Positions 1-8,700 of a stretch of 64,000 nt of DNA are shown in pieces. The notes beneath the pieces are model-generated. The model saw only the letters and a list, made by a program, of their open reading frames with translations, was not told the origin of the DNA and made no database searches. The stretch is from G963663315 sp963663315 (GTDB lineage Bacteria > Pseudomonadota > Gammaproteobacteria > Arenicellales > Poriferihabitantaceae): the NCBI GenBank assembly GCA_963663315.1, contig OY760176.1, positions 1,922,001 through 1,986,000 on the forward strand, read 5' to 3'. Positions within the stretch are counted from its first letter, which is position 1. Every line of letters starts with the position of its first letter. A program made the position numbers and the translations under genes.

Positions 1-1640
1 GTGAGGTTCAGGCCCGCAAGGACAGAATCTGGTTTTATGACCGGCGGGTCGATGAAACCGTTGACTACATCAACCATAATCTCGATCTTGATCTGGAGCA
101 TCTCGACCAATCGCTTTGGCAGGATATCAAGCGCCGGTACATGTGGTTGCTTTACGAACACAAACAACCCGAACTCGCCGAAAGTTTCTACAATTCGGTA
201 TTTTGCCGCCTGTTTGATCGCAGTTATTTCAACAATCGACACATATTTGTAAAACCCGGCAGTGCAATTGATTTCCTCGACATAGATGATCCTGTCTATA
301 CCAGTTACTACCCTGATGAGACCGGTCTGAAGCCGACATTCAATCAGATTCTCAATAGTTTCGATCTTAAAAACAGTTGGCAGGATATACAAAGAGATCT
401 GGATTTATTGGTCGAGAACTTCGGGCCTTGCCTCGAATCCACGATCAAACCCCTGCCCCACCGACAACTTCAGGTGATATCCTCCCTGTTTTACCGGAAC
501 AAGGCCGCCTATATTGTTGGTCGGGCACTAATCGGACATGATCGCCAATCATTTGTAATACCGCTGCTGTTATCGCAAGACCTGGAGCTGTACATTGACA
601 CCATCATCACCGACCAGAATGATGTTGCGCTCATTTTCAGTTTCACTCGTGCCTACTTCATGGTCAATACCTCTGTACCGGCTGGCATGGTTGGCTTTCT
701 GCACGAAATTCTACCCACACGAAGCAAAGCGGATATCTACACTTCCATCGGCTTCCAGAAACAGGGCAAAACACTTTTTTACAGACAGTTTCTCCATCAT
801 CTGCAACATTCAAGCGACAAGCTGATTATTGCGCCAGGTATAAAAGGAATGGTGATGAGCGTATTTACATTACCCTCCTTCCCATTCGTGTTCAAAGTCA
901 TCAAGGATCATTTTGCGCCGCCCAAAAACATTGATCGCTCTACCGTCAAAAGAAAATATCAAATGGTAAAAATGCATGATCGTGTTGGCAGGATGGCAGA
1001 CACACTCGAATTCTCCCACGTTGCATTTCCAATCGAGCGCTTTTCCGATGAACTTCTGGCGGAATTGGAAACGTCCATTCCGGGCAACATGAGCATGGAA
1101 AATGACTTTGTTATTATCCGGCACCTGTACATAGAAAGAAGAATGGTGCCATTGAACATCTATCTGGATACCGATGACAATGAAATGATAGAAACAGGGG
1201 TCAAAAGCTATGGTGATGCGATAAAGGAAATGATCGCGGCAAATATATTTCCCGGCGATATGCTGCTGAAGAACTTTGGTGTTACCCGCCATAACCGGGT
1301 AATATTCTATGACTATGATGAAATCTGCCATATGACAGAGATAAAAATCCGGTCAGTACCAAAGGCAAGGACCGAAGAAGAAGAGTTTTCATCTGAACCC
1401 TGGTTTCAAGTGGCAGATAATGATTTCTTCCCTGAACAATTTGAGCATTTCGTAATCAACCTTCCCAAAGTGCGGGAACGGTTCCTGATTCATCATCCAG
1501 AGCTTCTGAATCCGTCCTATTGGAAGACAATTCAAAATGATATTATTGCGAAGAAACGTCATGACGTATTTCCATATCATCAAATGAAGCGATTTTGTGT
1601 CCGGTATCCGGACCGTTACGCTCTGCCACCGGCAGATTGA
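1..1640 (+). CDS. aceK: Isocitrate dehydrogenase kinase/phosphatase AceK (5' end outside window)
   Basis: AceK is bifunctional: it phosphorylates and dephosphorylates isocitrate dehydrogenase, setting the split between the TCA cycle and the glyoxylate shunt. The frame is open from base 3 through the stop at 1638-1640, giving about 545 visible residues against roughly 580 for the family, so only a short N-terminal piece is missing. Family-typical stretches are visible near the start (RIWFYDRRVDETV, then PELAESFYNSVFCRLF) and in the kinase part (MLLKNFGVTRHNRVIFYDYDEI, the nucleotide and metal-binding region, given here in shortened form: LLKNFGVTRHN then FYDYDEI). The first ATG at 141 is internal and should not be taken as the start. 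It is followed closely by the rraA-like gene on the same strand. No aceA or aceB is present in the window. Confidence 0.95.
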   Translation, partial: EVQARKDRIWFYDRRVDETVDYINHNLDLDLEHLDQSLWQDIKRRYMWLLYEHKQPELAESFYNSVFCRLFDRSYFNNRHIFVKPGSAIDFLDIDDPVYTSYYPDETGLKPTFNQILNSFDLKNSWQDIQRDLDLLVENFGPCLESTIKPLPHRQLQVISSLFYRNKAAYIVGRALIGHDRQSFVIPLLLSQDLELYIDTIITDQNDVALIFSFTRAYFMVNTSVPAGMVGFLHEILPTRSKADIYTSIGFQKQGKTLFYRQFLHHLQHSSDKLIIAPGIKGMVMSVFTLPSFPFVFKVIKDHFAPPKNIDRSTVKRKYQMVKMHDRVGRMADTLEFSHVAFPIERFSDELLAELETSIPGNMSMENDFVIIRHLYIERRMVPLNIYLDTDDNEMIETGVKSYGDAIKEMIAANIFPGDMLLKNFGVTRHNRVIFYDYDEICHMTEIKIRSVPKARTEEEEFSSEPWFQVADNDFFPEQFEHFVINLPKVRERFLIHHPELLNPSYWKTIQNDIIAKKRHDVFPYHQMKRFCVRYPDRYALPPAD

Positions 1641-1661
1641 CATTTATCCAGACCTTCAACA

Positions 1662-2141
1662 ATGAAAACAGCGGACTTATCAGATGAATATCCGGGAGTA
1701 CGGATTTGTGATCCCGTATTCCGGTCTTTTGGGGGGAATTCACAATTTTATGGTGAAATTCGCACAGTAAAATGCTTTGAAGACAATACCTGTGTACGCC
1801 GGAGTCTTTCAGAAAAAGTCGAGGGCGCGGTATTGGTAGTCGATGCAGGAGGGTCGCAAAGATGCGCTATGCTGGGCGACATGATGGCCCGGATGGGCGC
1901 TGATAATGGCTGGGCCGGTGCAATTTTTTATGGAATGATCAGGGATAGTGCAGAAATTGACAAGATGCCGTTCGGGGTAAAGGCACTCGGAACCACCCCC
2001 ATTCGAAGTGTCAAGGAAGGATTGGGCAAACAGGATGTACCGGTAAAATTTGCCGGGGTTACCTTTACCTCGGGGGAGTATGTCTATGCTGACGAAGATG
2101 GAATCATTGTCAGCTCAACACAATTGCGAGTCCCCGCCTGA
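1662..2141 (+). CDS. rraA: RraA family protein (RNase E inhibitor A or HMG/oxaloacetate aldolase-like)
   Basis: This is a 159-residue protein of the RraA/menaquinone methyltransferase-like fold. Some members bind and inhibit RNase E; others are 4-hydroxy-4-methyl-2-oxoglutarate aldolases with oxaloacetate decarboxylase activity. The N-terminal FRSFGG, the VLVVDAGGSQRCAMLGDMMA stretch and the GAIFYGMIRDSAEI stretch are diagnostic. The aldolase subgroup carries a metal-site pattern G-x20-R-D; the RD pair is present (IRDSAEID) and G-to-RD spacing is compatible. The length and the C-terminal YVYADEDGIIV match classical gammaproteobacterial RraA. It lies 21 bases after aceK and may be co-transcribed. 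Family assignment is firm; the choice between regulator and aldolase cannot be made from sequence alone. Confidence 0.88.
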   Translation: MKTADLSDEYPGVRICDPVFRSFGGNSQFYGEIRTVKCFEDNTCVRRSLSEKVEGAVLVVDAGGSQRCAMLGDMMARMGADNGWAGAIFYGMIRDSAEIDKMPFGVKALGTTPIRSVKEGLGKQDVPVKFAGVTFTSGEYVYADEDGIIVSSTQLRVPA

Positions 2142-2177
2142 TCGTATATTTCCAGTTACAAATTCCGGGATTGATTT

Positions 2178-2612
2178 CTACGAAAGCTGCTTTTCACGAA
2201 TCTCGTCCAGAGTCTTGCAGTCGATACACAAATTGGCAGTGGGCCGTGCTTCGAGCCTTTTCAAACCTATTTCTTCTCCACAGTTTTCGCAATATCCAAA
2301 GTCCCCGCCAGCCAGACAGGAGATTGAGCTTTCGATTTTCTTGATCAGTTTCCGATCCCGGTCCCGTCCTCTTAATTCCAGTGCCATATCGGTCTCCTGA
2401 CTGGCACGGTCCGTAGGGTCGGGATGATTCGCAGTTTCATCCTGGATATTGTGCACGGTACGGGAAGTTTCATCAGTCAGTTCGGCTCGCCATGCCCTCA
2501 GGATTGCCTCGAAATGCTTGAGTTGCCGTGGACCCATATATTTTTCAGATCTCCCTGATTTATAGGGGTTGATACCATGAATCAGTAATTCAGGTTTTCT
2601 TTTTGCAGTCAT
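2178..2612 (-). CDS. dksA: RNA polymerase-binding transcription factor DksA
   Basis: DksA enters the RNA polymerase secondary channel and, with ppGpp, tunes rRNA and amino-acid operon promoters. The 144-residue product has the coiled-coil tip motif DPTDRAS (D-x-x-D-R-A-S, the acidic pair needed for activity). It also has a four-cysteine zinc finger, CENC followed about 17 residues later by CIDC, inside the family hallmark EIGLKRLEARPTANLCIDCK. The N-terminal MGPRQLKHFEAILRAWR helix also matches true DksA rather than short TraR-like paralogues. It converges with rraA (36 bases between stops). The AT-rich stretch 2613-2823 between it and rnfH contains no other gene that I can see. Confidence 0.95.
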   Translation of the reverse strand: MTAKRKPELLIHGINPYKSGRSEKYMGPRQLKHFEAILRAWRAELTDETSRTVHNIQDETANHPDPTDRASQETDMALELRGRDRDRKLIKKIESSISCLAGGDFGYCENCGEEIGLKRLEARPTANLCIDCKTLDEIREKQLS

Positions 2613-2823
2613 AGATAAAATATTTATTAATAATCAATATGTTAAACATAAATTAAAATGTTTCTGACTTGATCTGAAAAAATCCGGGACGGCGTTATAC
2701 CAAATGCCGCAAGACAATGCAATTAAAATTCAGGGCCAGAGTAAAAATCGGGAAATCAAAACCTGATTAATCAGAATATCATTTCGATTTGCAGGGCTTT
2801 CGAAAAGACGGGTTGCCCGGATT

Positions 2824-3150
2824 TCAGCCCGTTCGGACTTTCCCGGTTTTTCCGGTTTTTCCGGTTTTTCTTATCCTGGTTGCTGCGCGCAATCGTCTGG
2901 CTTCGGTGGGAGTAAGCACAAGCGGGCGATAAATTTCAACACGATCATTTTCTTCCAGTCGATGTTCGTAATCCCTCCTGAATCCATAAACGCCTACCTC
3001 GACCTTATCTAAATCCAGGTCCGTAATTTTCTGCTCGATGCCTGACATCGCTATGGCCTGGATGATCGTCGTCCCCTCGGGGCAGGACAGCTCTATTTTT
3101 TCCTGATGACCAGGCAGCGCATAGACCACTGAAACTGATATCTCTTTCAT
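2824..3150 (-). CDS. rnfH: RnfH family ubiquitin-like protein (RatB)
   Basis: RnfH is a small beta-grasp (ubiquitin/ThiS-like) protein conserved beside ratA. Its exact role is unsettled; it was named for linkage to rnf genes and is also called RatB. The core matches the family: VSVVYALPGHQEKIELSCPEGTT, given here as VVYALP and CPEGTT, then DLDKVEVGVYGF and NDRVEIYRPL. Its ATG overlaps the ratA stop by four bases, showing translational coupling. The C-terminus ends in a run of KTG units encoded by a perfect triplicate 9-bp repeat, so its tail is longer and more basic than usual. The 108-residue length is otherwise normal. Confidence 0.9.
   Translation of the reverse strand: MKEISVSVVYALPGHQEKIELSCPEGTTIIQAIAMSGIEQKITDLDLDKVEVGVYGFRRDYEHRLEENDRVEIYRPLVLTPTEARRLRAATRIRKTGKTGKTGKVRTG
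2843..2869. repeat. Three perfect 9-bp tandem repeats in the rnfH tail
   Basis: The unit ccggttttt occurs three times in a row. On the minus strand it is in frame with rnfH and encodes repeated Lys-Thr-Gly units in the last dozen residues. Because the unit length is a multiple of three, copy-number change would lengthen or shorten the tail without a frameshift. Confidence 0.85.
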
Positions 3151-3590
3151 GCCATGTCGGACGCATATTTTTCTTCGGCGCGCTTGACAAATGAATCAAC
3201 CATCGAGTCCGCAATAATTCTGAATACAGGACCCACCAAAATCCCCAGCAAGCGGTTGGAAAAATCGAATTGCAGATTCAATTCAACCTTTGAAGCATTT
3301 TCTTCCAACTGGATGAATTCCCAGATTCCATTGAGTTTGCTGAATGGCCCATCAACCAATGTCAATATGATTTTCTGAGTTCCAACCAGTTGATTACGAG
3401 TGGTAAATGATTTTTCGACTCCCTTGTAAGCAATTTTAATCGAAGCAATGACTTCTTCACCTGTGCGACTGATTACCTCCGACCCACCACACCAGGGCAG
3501 AAATTCCTGATACTGATCGACATCATCAACCAGTATGAACATCTTCCGGGCACTGTGCCTGACCAATGCTGATTTCGTTACTGTGTACAT
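3147..3590 (-). CDS. ratA: RatA family START/SRPBCC protein (ribosome association toxin or CoQ-binding Coq10-like)
   Basis: A 147-residue SRPBCC-fold protein. In E. coli RatA binds the 50S subunit and blocks 70S formation; the same family includes the Coq10 ubiquinone-binding proteins, so the primary role in this organism is open. Diagnostic stretches are ALVRHSARKMFILVDDVDQY and EFLPWCGGSEVI near the N-terminus and the amphipathic C-terminal helix FRIIADSMVDSFVKRAEE. It overlaps rnfH by four bases and is divergent from smpB, a gene arrangement conserved in many gammaproteobacteria, which supports the call. Confidence 0.92.
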   Translation of the reverse strand: MYTVTKSALVRHSARKMFILVDDVDQYQEFLPWCGGSEVISRTGEEVIASIKIAYKGVEKSFTTRNQLVGTQKIILTLVDGPFSKLNGIWEFIQLEENASKVELNLQFDFSNRLLGILVGPVFRIIADSMVDSFVKRAEEKYASDMA

Positions 3591-3684
3591 TAGACCTTAT
3601 GTCGATTCCAGACAAATTCCAAGCGGTAGATTATACTGCACGAAGTCCAGGTCGCCCTGTTTCACGCACTTCCAATCCATCCAA

Positions 3685-4161
3685 ATGGCCAAGTCCAAGA
3701 AGAAAATGCAATCCAATACCATTGCCGTCAATAGGAAGGCAAGGCACGATTACGACATCGGGGAACAATTTGAAGCGGGTATAGTCCTTGAAGGGTGGGA
3801 AGTAAAAAGTCTTCGGGATGGACGTGCTCAACTCAAGGAAAGCTATGTATCAATCCATCGGGGTGAAGTGTTTCTGACAGGCGCACACTTTTCCCCGCTT
3901 ACCAGTACATCAACCCATGTCAAGGCGGATCCAACACGCCACAGAAAACTGTTACTGCACAACAAGGAAATCGGCAAATTGATTGGCGCCACAGAACGGG
4001 CAGGTTTTACCATTGTCCCATTGAATCTGTACTGGCTGCGCGGAAAGGTGAAGCTTAAAATTGCACTGGCAAAAGGGAAAAAACAATACGACAAACGCCA
4101 GGCAATAAAACAGCGGGACTGGGACAGACAAAAACAGCGTCTGTTCAAGAACTCTGATTAA
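3685..4161 (+). CDS. smpB: SsrA-binding protein SmpB
   Basis: SmpB binds tmRNA and is required for its entry into stalled ribosomes during trans-translation. The open frame extends upstream to 3535, but that part overlaps ratA on the other strand. The ATG at 3685 gives 158 residues, the normal family length, starting MAKSKKKMQSNTIAVNRKA. Hallmarks are NRKARHDYDIGEQFEAGIVL, EGWEVKSLRDGRAQLKESYV, the GAHFSPLTS stretch, and the basic C-terminal tail with YDKRQAIKQRDWDRQKQR that folds in the mRNA channel. Its RNA partner ssrA lies one kilobase downstream, with djlA between them on the opposite strand. Confidence 0.96.
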   Translation: MAKSKKKMQSNTIAVNRKARHDYDIGEQFEAGIVLEGWEVKSLRDGRAQLKESYVSIHRGEVFLTGAHFSPLTSTSTHVKADPTRHRKLLLHNKEIGKLIGATERAGFTIVPLNLYWLRGKVKLKIALAKGKKQYDKRQAIKQRDWDRQKQRLFKNSD

Positions 4162-4256
4162 CATATTTCCGCTGACGCCCGGGCATTCATTATTTCCTGA
4201 ATCCACCTCTGGCGCACCGGTTAGTAAAGAGCGCCGTCCCGGTCAGTCAAACGGGG

Positions 4257-5045
4257 CTAAAAACCCCTGTGCTTCTTGATGCACTCGTAGGCCTGGCGGA
4301 TTTCGTGGGTCCTCCGGGTGGCAATTTTCATCATTTCGTCCGGCAGTCCTTTCGCCACCAGTTTGTCAGGGTGGTGCTGGCTGATCAACCGCCGGTAGGA
4401 TTTTTTTACCTCGGCGTCGCTGGCATTTTCATCTACGTGCAGCACCGAATAGGCGTCGTTTAATGAAATCGAGGCACCCTTCTGACGACTATGATGTAGC
4501 TCGGCGGAGACTGACGCCAAGATGGACTCCATTTCATACTGGGGAAACCCGATTTCGTCACAAATCTGACGCAGCAACCGGTTTTCCTCGGGGTGCAGTA
4601 CTCCATCGGCATAAACGGCAAAACAAAGTATTTCAATGAACATCCGTTGCAGGGTTGAGCGTCGGCCGGTTTCCTGCTGGAATTGCACGAGGACGGCGGA
4701 CAGGTCGAAGTCGTCTGCCTTGCCTTGATTAAACAGGCTCCTGGCTGTCTCACGCTGACTGGGAGACAGATTCATTTCCGCCATAATGCGCCTGGCCAAC
4801 CGGATTTCATCATCCGTGACTTTGCCATCAGCCTTGCTGATATGTCCCATCACGGAGAAAGTTGCGGTAAAAAATGCTGCCTGCACGCGAAACTGATGTC
4901 CCCGTGGGAGCCCGCCTGGCTGTTCCAGGTTAGTTTCTAATCCCCGGTCAAATTTACGACCGATTGCCGCGCCTAATACCGCACCGAGCGGACCGGCCAG
5001 CATAAAACCGAATGCGCCGCCGGCGAGAGTTCCCCACCATGACAT
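4257..5045 (-). CDS. djlA: Co-chaperone DjlA (TerB-like plus C-terminal J domain)
   Basis: DjlA is a membrane-anchored DnaK co-chaperone. The 262-residue protein starts with a glycine-rich membrane segment (about residues 5-30, LAGGAFGFMLAGPLGAVLG). It then has a TerB/tellurite-resistance-like helical domain (about 55-170, with SKADGKVTDDEIRLA and YADGVLHPEENRLL, the paired acidic motifs). It ends in a J domain (about 195-262) carrying the HPD tripeptide in SQHHPDKLVAKG. Length and domain order match E. coli DjlA (271 aa). It lies between smpB and ssrA on the opposite strand. The 132 bases between its start and ssrA hold the tmRNA promoter. Confidence 0.93.
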   Translation of the reverse strand: MSWWGTLAGGAFGFMLAGPLGAVLGAAIGRKFDRGLETNLEQPGGLPRGHQFRVQAAFFTATFSVMGHISKADGKVTDDEIRLARRIMAEMNLSPSQRETARSLFNQGKADDFDLSAVLVQFQQETGRRSTLQRMFIEILCFAVYADGVLHPEENRLLRQICDEIGFPQYEMESILASVSAELHHSRQKGASISLNDAYSVLHVDENASDAEVKKSYRRLISQHHPDKLVAKGLPDEMMKIATRRTHEIRQAYECIKKHRGF

Positions 5046-5137
5046 TATCTGTTCACCTTTTCATATTGTGTCAGCGATTTAATATTATATATGGTGCATT
5101 AATACAATTAGCGTAAAACACTGCAAATAAATAATTC

Positions 5138-5165
5138 TGTTGCGTATCTGCGCCTGTGATATAAT
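5138..5165 (+). promoter_or_regulatory. Probable sigma-70 promoter of ssrA
   Basis: A perfect TATAAT hexamer lies at 5160-5165, 12 bases before the mature tmRNA 5' end, which allows for a short leader removed by RNase P. A weak -35 candidate (CTGTTG, 5138-5143) lies 16 bases upstream. The -10 element is seen directly; the transcription start is inferred. Confidence 0.6.
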
Positions 5166-5177
5166 CCTTGGTCAACT

Positions 5178-5535
5178 GGGGGTGACTGGTTTCGACGTCG
5201 GTCACGAAGCCATCGGAGCATGTCGAGGTGTAGAGTTCCTCGTAAATCCAGCTACACAACAATAGTTGCCAACGACGACAACTACGCACTAGCCGCTTAA
5301 GTCGGCTGGTCCTTTCACTTGGCTCGCCTTTAGGCTGAGGTTGGAAAGGTCAAATCATAGAGGCTCGCCAGACAGTTCGGTCCGTTAGCTGTCGGTTAAA
5401 ACCAATCGGGCTCGCTGATCTGCAAGTACGTCTACCTCCTGGCAGATCGGTCAAAATCGAAGCGTAGACTAAACATGTAGTAGCCGGTGAGTGTAGGGTC
5501 TGCGGACGCGGGTTCAATTCCCGCCACCTCCACCA
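5178..5535 (+). ncRNA. ssrA: Transfer-messenger RNA (tmRNA, 10Sa RNA)
   Basis: The tRNA-like ends are clear. The 5' GGGGGUG (5178-5184) pairs with CACCUCC (5525-5531), followed by an A and an encoded CCA (5533-5535). The T-arm sequence GGGTTCAATTCCC lies near the 3' end, and the 5' part begins with the conserved GGGGGTGACTGGTTTCGACG. The resume codon GCC is at 5268 and the tag reads ANDDNYALAA, with stop TAA at 5298-5300, very close to the E. coli tag. The one-piece length, about 358 bases, is normal. It works with SmpB, encoded one kilobase upstream, to rescue stalled ribosomes and tag nascent chains for proteases such as ClpAP (clpA and clpS are also in this window). Confidence 0.97.
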
Positions 5536-5548
5536 TCCATGCAATTTG

Positions 5549-5569
5549 TGCCTGGCGTTCGCCCAGGCA
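5549..5569 (+). terminator. Hairpin after tmRNA, candidate terminator
   Basis: An inverted repeat tgcctgg (5549-5555) and ccaggca (5563-5569) with a seven-base loop lies 14 bases after the tmRNA CCA. Only a short ATTT follows, so the U-tract is weak. Position suggests termination or 3' processing of ssrA. The rest of the gap to 5740 shows no gene that I trust. Confidence 0.45.
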
Positions 5570-5740
5570 TTTCCAGTGTTCGTGCAACCTGTTCGCCCGG
5601 GGAAACGCTGGTGCGTCCTTGTTCATCGTTGGGCACGGCCCCAGGGCTTCCTTCATATTCGCCAGCGTATTTCAGCAGATCATTATTGTCCGCCACTTAT
5701 GTGATAATGAATCAAAACAATAATTACTGAATGAATCGGG

Positions 5741-8700
5741 ATGTATAAAAAACACGGACGGCTCTACTTCTCTCCCTCAGACCTGACGCGCTATATGGAA
5801 AGCCCATTTGCGTCGTGGATGGACCGGTTTGCCATCGAATGCCCGGAGCATGCTCCCGAAAAAGACCCGGATGATCCACTGATGGCTTCTCTCTCGCAAA
5901 AGGGTTTTGCCCATGAGAATGCTGTGCAGGCCGCTTTTGTTGAGAAGGGGCTGTCCCTGGAGATAATCAATGGCAGATCAAACAAAGAAAAATATGAAAA
6001 TACACTGGCAACAATAGAAAAGGGTGTGGATGTGATTGCCCAGGCACGGCTGGAACTCGAACCATTCGGCGGATATGCCGATTTTCTGGTAAAGGAATCT
6101 CATTGTGATAGGGTCTCGACCGATCATTCGCGTGAATACTACTATGAGGTCTGGGATGCCAAGCTTTCCAGTACGCCCAAACCAACCTTTGTTATCCAGC
6201 TCTGTTGCTATGCTGAAATGTTGGAGGCGGCACAGGGATACAGACCGGAATTCATCACCATCGCATTGGGCAATGGCAACAAAGAACGGCTGCGAACCAA
6301 CGATTTCTACTATTACTACCAAACCCTGAAATCATCCTTCTTAAATGAGCAGAAATGCTTTAACCCAATCGTTAAACCCGACCCCGCCGACTCCAAAAGC
6401 TGGCTCGACTGGAGCTCTTATGCCGAACAGTTGCTATTGGAAAAAGACCATTTGTTTCAGGTTGCAACCATCACCAGAGGGCAGATCAAAAAGTTCAATC
6501 AAGTCAGCATAATGACCATGCAAGAGCTGGCAGATACCACGTCTGGACATATTCCCGGCATCAACCCTGTGGTATCCGGGAGGCTAAAATCACAAGCGGC
6601 CCTTCAAAAGAAAAGTGTGGGCAGGGATAAACCCCGGTTCGAAATAATTGTCCCCGCAGAGGGTGAGAAATCTGGATTGGCGTTGTTGCCTCCGCATTCA
6701 TCCCTTGATGTCTTTTTTGATATTGAAGGCTACCCGTTTGATCAGGGTGGCCTGGAATATTTGTGGGGAGTCACCTGGTTCAATGAACAGGGCAACCGGA
6801 AATTTACCGACTTCTGGGCACATAATCATGAGCAGGAAAAAACCGCATTTCAATCATTCATTGAATGGGTGAATGACCGATGGCAACAAGACCCATCCAT
6901 GCATATTTACCACTACGCGCATTATGAAATTACGGCTTGCCGGAAGCTCATGGGGCGCTATGGTGTCTGTGAATATGAAGTGGATCAACTACTTCGTAAT
7001 GAGGTATTTGTCGATCTGTACAAGATCATCAAGGGCAGTTTGCTTTTGGGGGAACCAGGCTATTCCCTTAAAAACGTCGAACACCTTTATCGAGACAAAC
7101 GTAAATCCGAGGTTGGCAGCGGCGGCGACTCCATGGTGGTTTACGAGCAGTGGAGAGAACTGAATCAAAAAGGTGCACAGGGCAATACCTGGCGGACATC
7201 CGAAATTCTCAAAAACATCCGCGACTACAATATCGACGACTGTAACTCAACACAGGAGTTAGCTAAGTGGTTACGCCAACAGCAAAAATCCCACGGCATC
7301 CCGTTTCTTGGTAAAACCGATGTAACTGAGCCGGAAATCAAAGAGGAAATTACCGCACGCACACAACTCCGCGACCGTCTTTTGACCAGAGCGCAGACTG
7401 AAATGGCATCGAACCCTGAACGAGCGGCGCTGACAGAAAACCTGGCCTGGACACTGGAATTTCACCGACGCGAAGCCAAACCGTTATTCTGGCGTTTGTT
7501 CGACCGCTTGGGATTAAGCCCTGAAGAATTAATGGACGACCCGGATTGTCTCGCTTGCTGTGAACGAACGAAGCGGGAGGCATTCAAGCCAAAACTACGC
7601 GCTCGCAATCTGGCTTATGAGTATCGCTTTGATACGGATCAGGAATTCAGGGGAGTACAACAGAGTTTCTACTTGTTAGGTGTCGAAACAGAAGACGGCA
7701 ATACAGCAAAAGCGACTTTTGTCAAGGATCAAAGCAACCTGGGAAAGGGTCTTATTGCGCTTCAATCGAAGACTGAGCCGCCAGCGATTATTTCTCTGAT
7801 TCCAGATGAATATGTTAATCCGAACCCCATTCCACAATCCATATTCCAATTCGTAAGTGACTATGAAAATGGCATATCGAACGTTGGGCAGTCTGCTATT
7901 CTGGATTTCCTGATGCGGTCAAAGCCCGGAATCAAGGAGCATCCTGGAGGTCCGATCGCTGCCAGTCACAACCCTGAAGAACGCTTGAGGCAAACCATCC
8001 ATGCGATCCGCCGCCTGGACAACAGTTATCTGGCAATTCAGGGGCCTCCCGGTGCAGGTAAAACGTATACTGGCAAACACGCCATTGCGGAACTGGTCCA
8101 GTCCGGCGCTCGCGTGGGGATATCCAGCAACAGCCACAAAGCCATCAATAATCTGTTATTGAGTACCGCCAGACACTGCAAGGAGGAAGGCATTCCCGCC
8201 ACATTTGCCTGCACCAAAGACACAGAACCAGGACTTGCAGAATTCGGTGTCAAAATCATGAAAAATAACGAACTCACTGGACACGTCAAACCAGGATGTG
8301 TGATCGGCACTACCGCATGGGGGTTTTCCCGGGACGACATGGTCAAACGATTCGATTACCTGTTCATTGATGAAGCGGGACAAGTCGCTGTCGCCAATCT
8401 GATCGCGATGAGTCGTTCTGCTCACAACCTCATTCTGCTGGGCGACCAAATGCAGTTGGGGCAGCCTTCACAGGGTGTACATCCGGCAGACAGTGGCCTT
8501 TCGGTACTGGACTACCTGTTACACGAAACCCCCACAATCGCTGAGGATATGGGCGTCTTCCTTGGCTCGACCTATCGTATGCATTCGAAGGTGAATCGAT
8601 TCATCAGCAAACACATCTACGAAGGGAAACTGAAACCACACCGGGATAATGACAAGCGAATCATAGAGGTACCTGCTGGTTACAGTGGTCCTCTTGATGT

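Noticed and set aside
870..1331. 153-codon minus-strand frame within aceK
   Set aside because: Lies wholly within a well-supported aceK region; no family resemblance.
3535..3684. Upstream extension of smpB
   Set aside because: Overlaps ratA on the opposite strand and exceeds family length; the ATG at 3685 is the standard start.
5500..5535. Possible attachment site (tmRNA 3' end duplicated)
   Set aside because: No second copy of the terminal T-arm/acceptor sequence was found in the window, and no integrase gene.
5514..5730. Short frames on both strands just after tmRNA
   Set aside because: Overlap the tmRNA 3' end, low-complexity composition, no ribosome site or homology.
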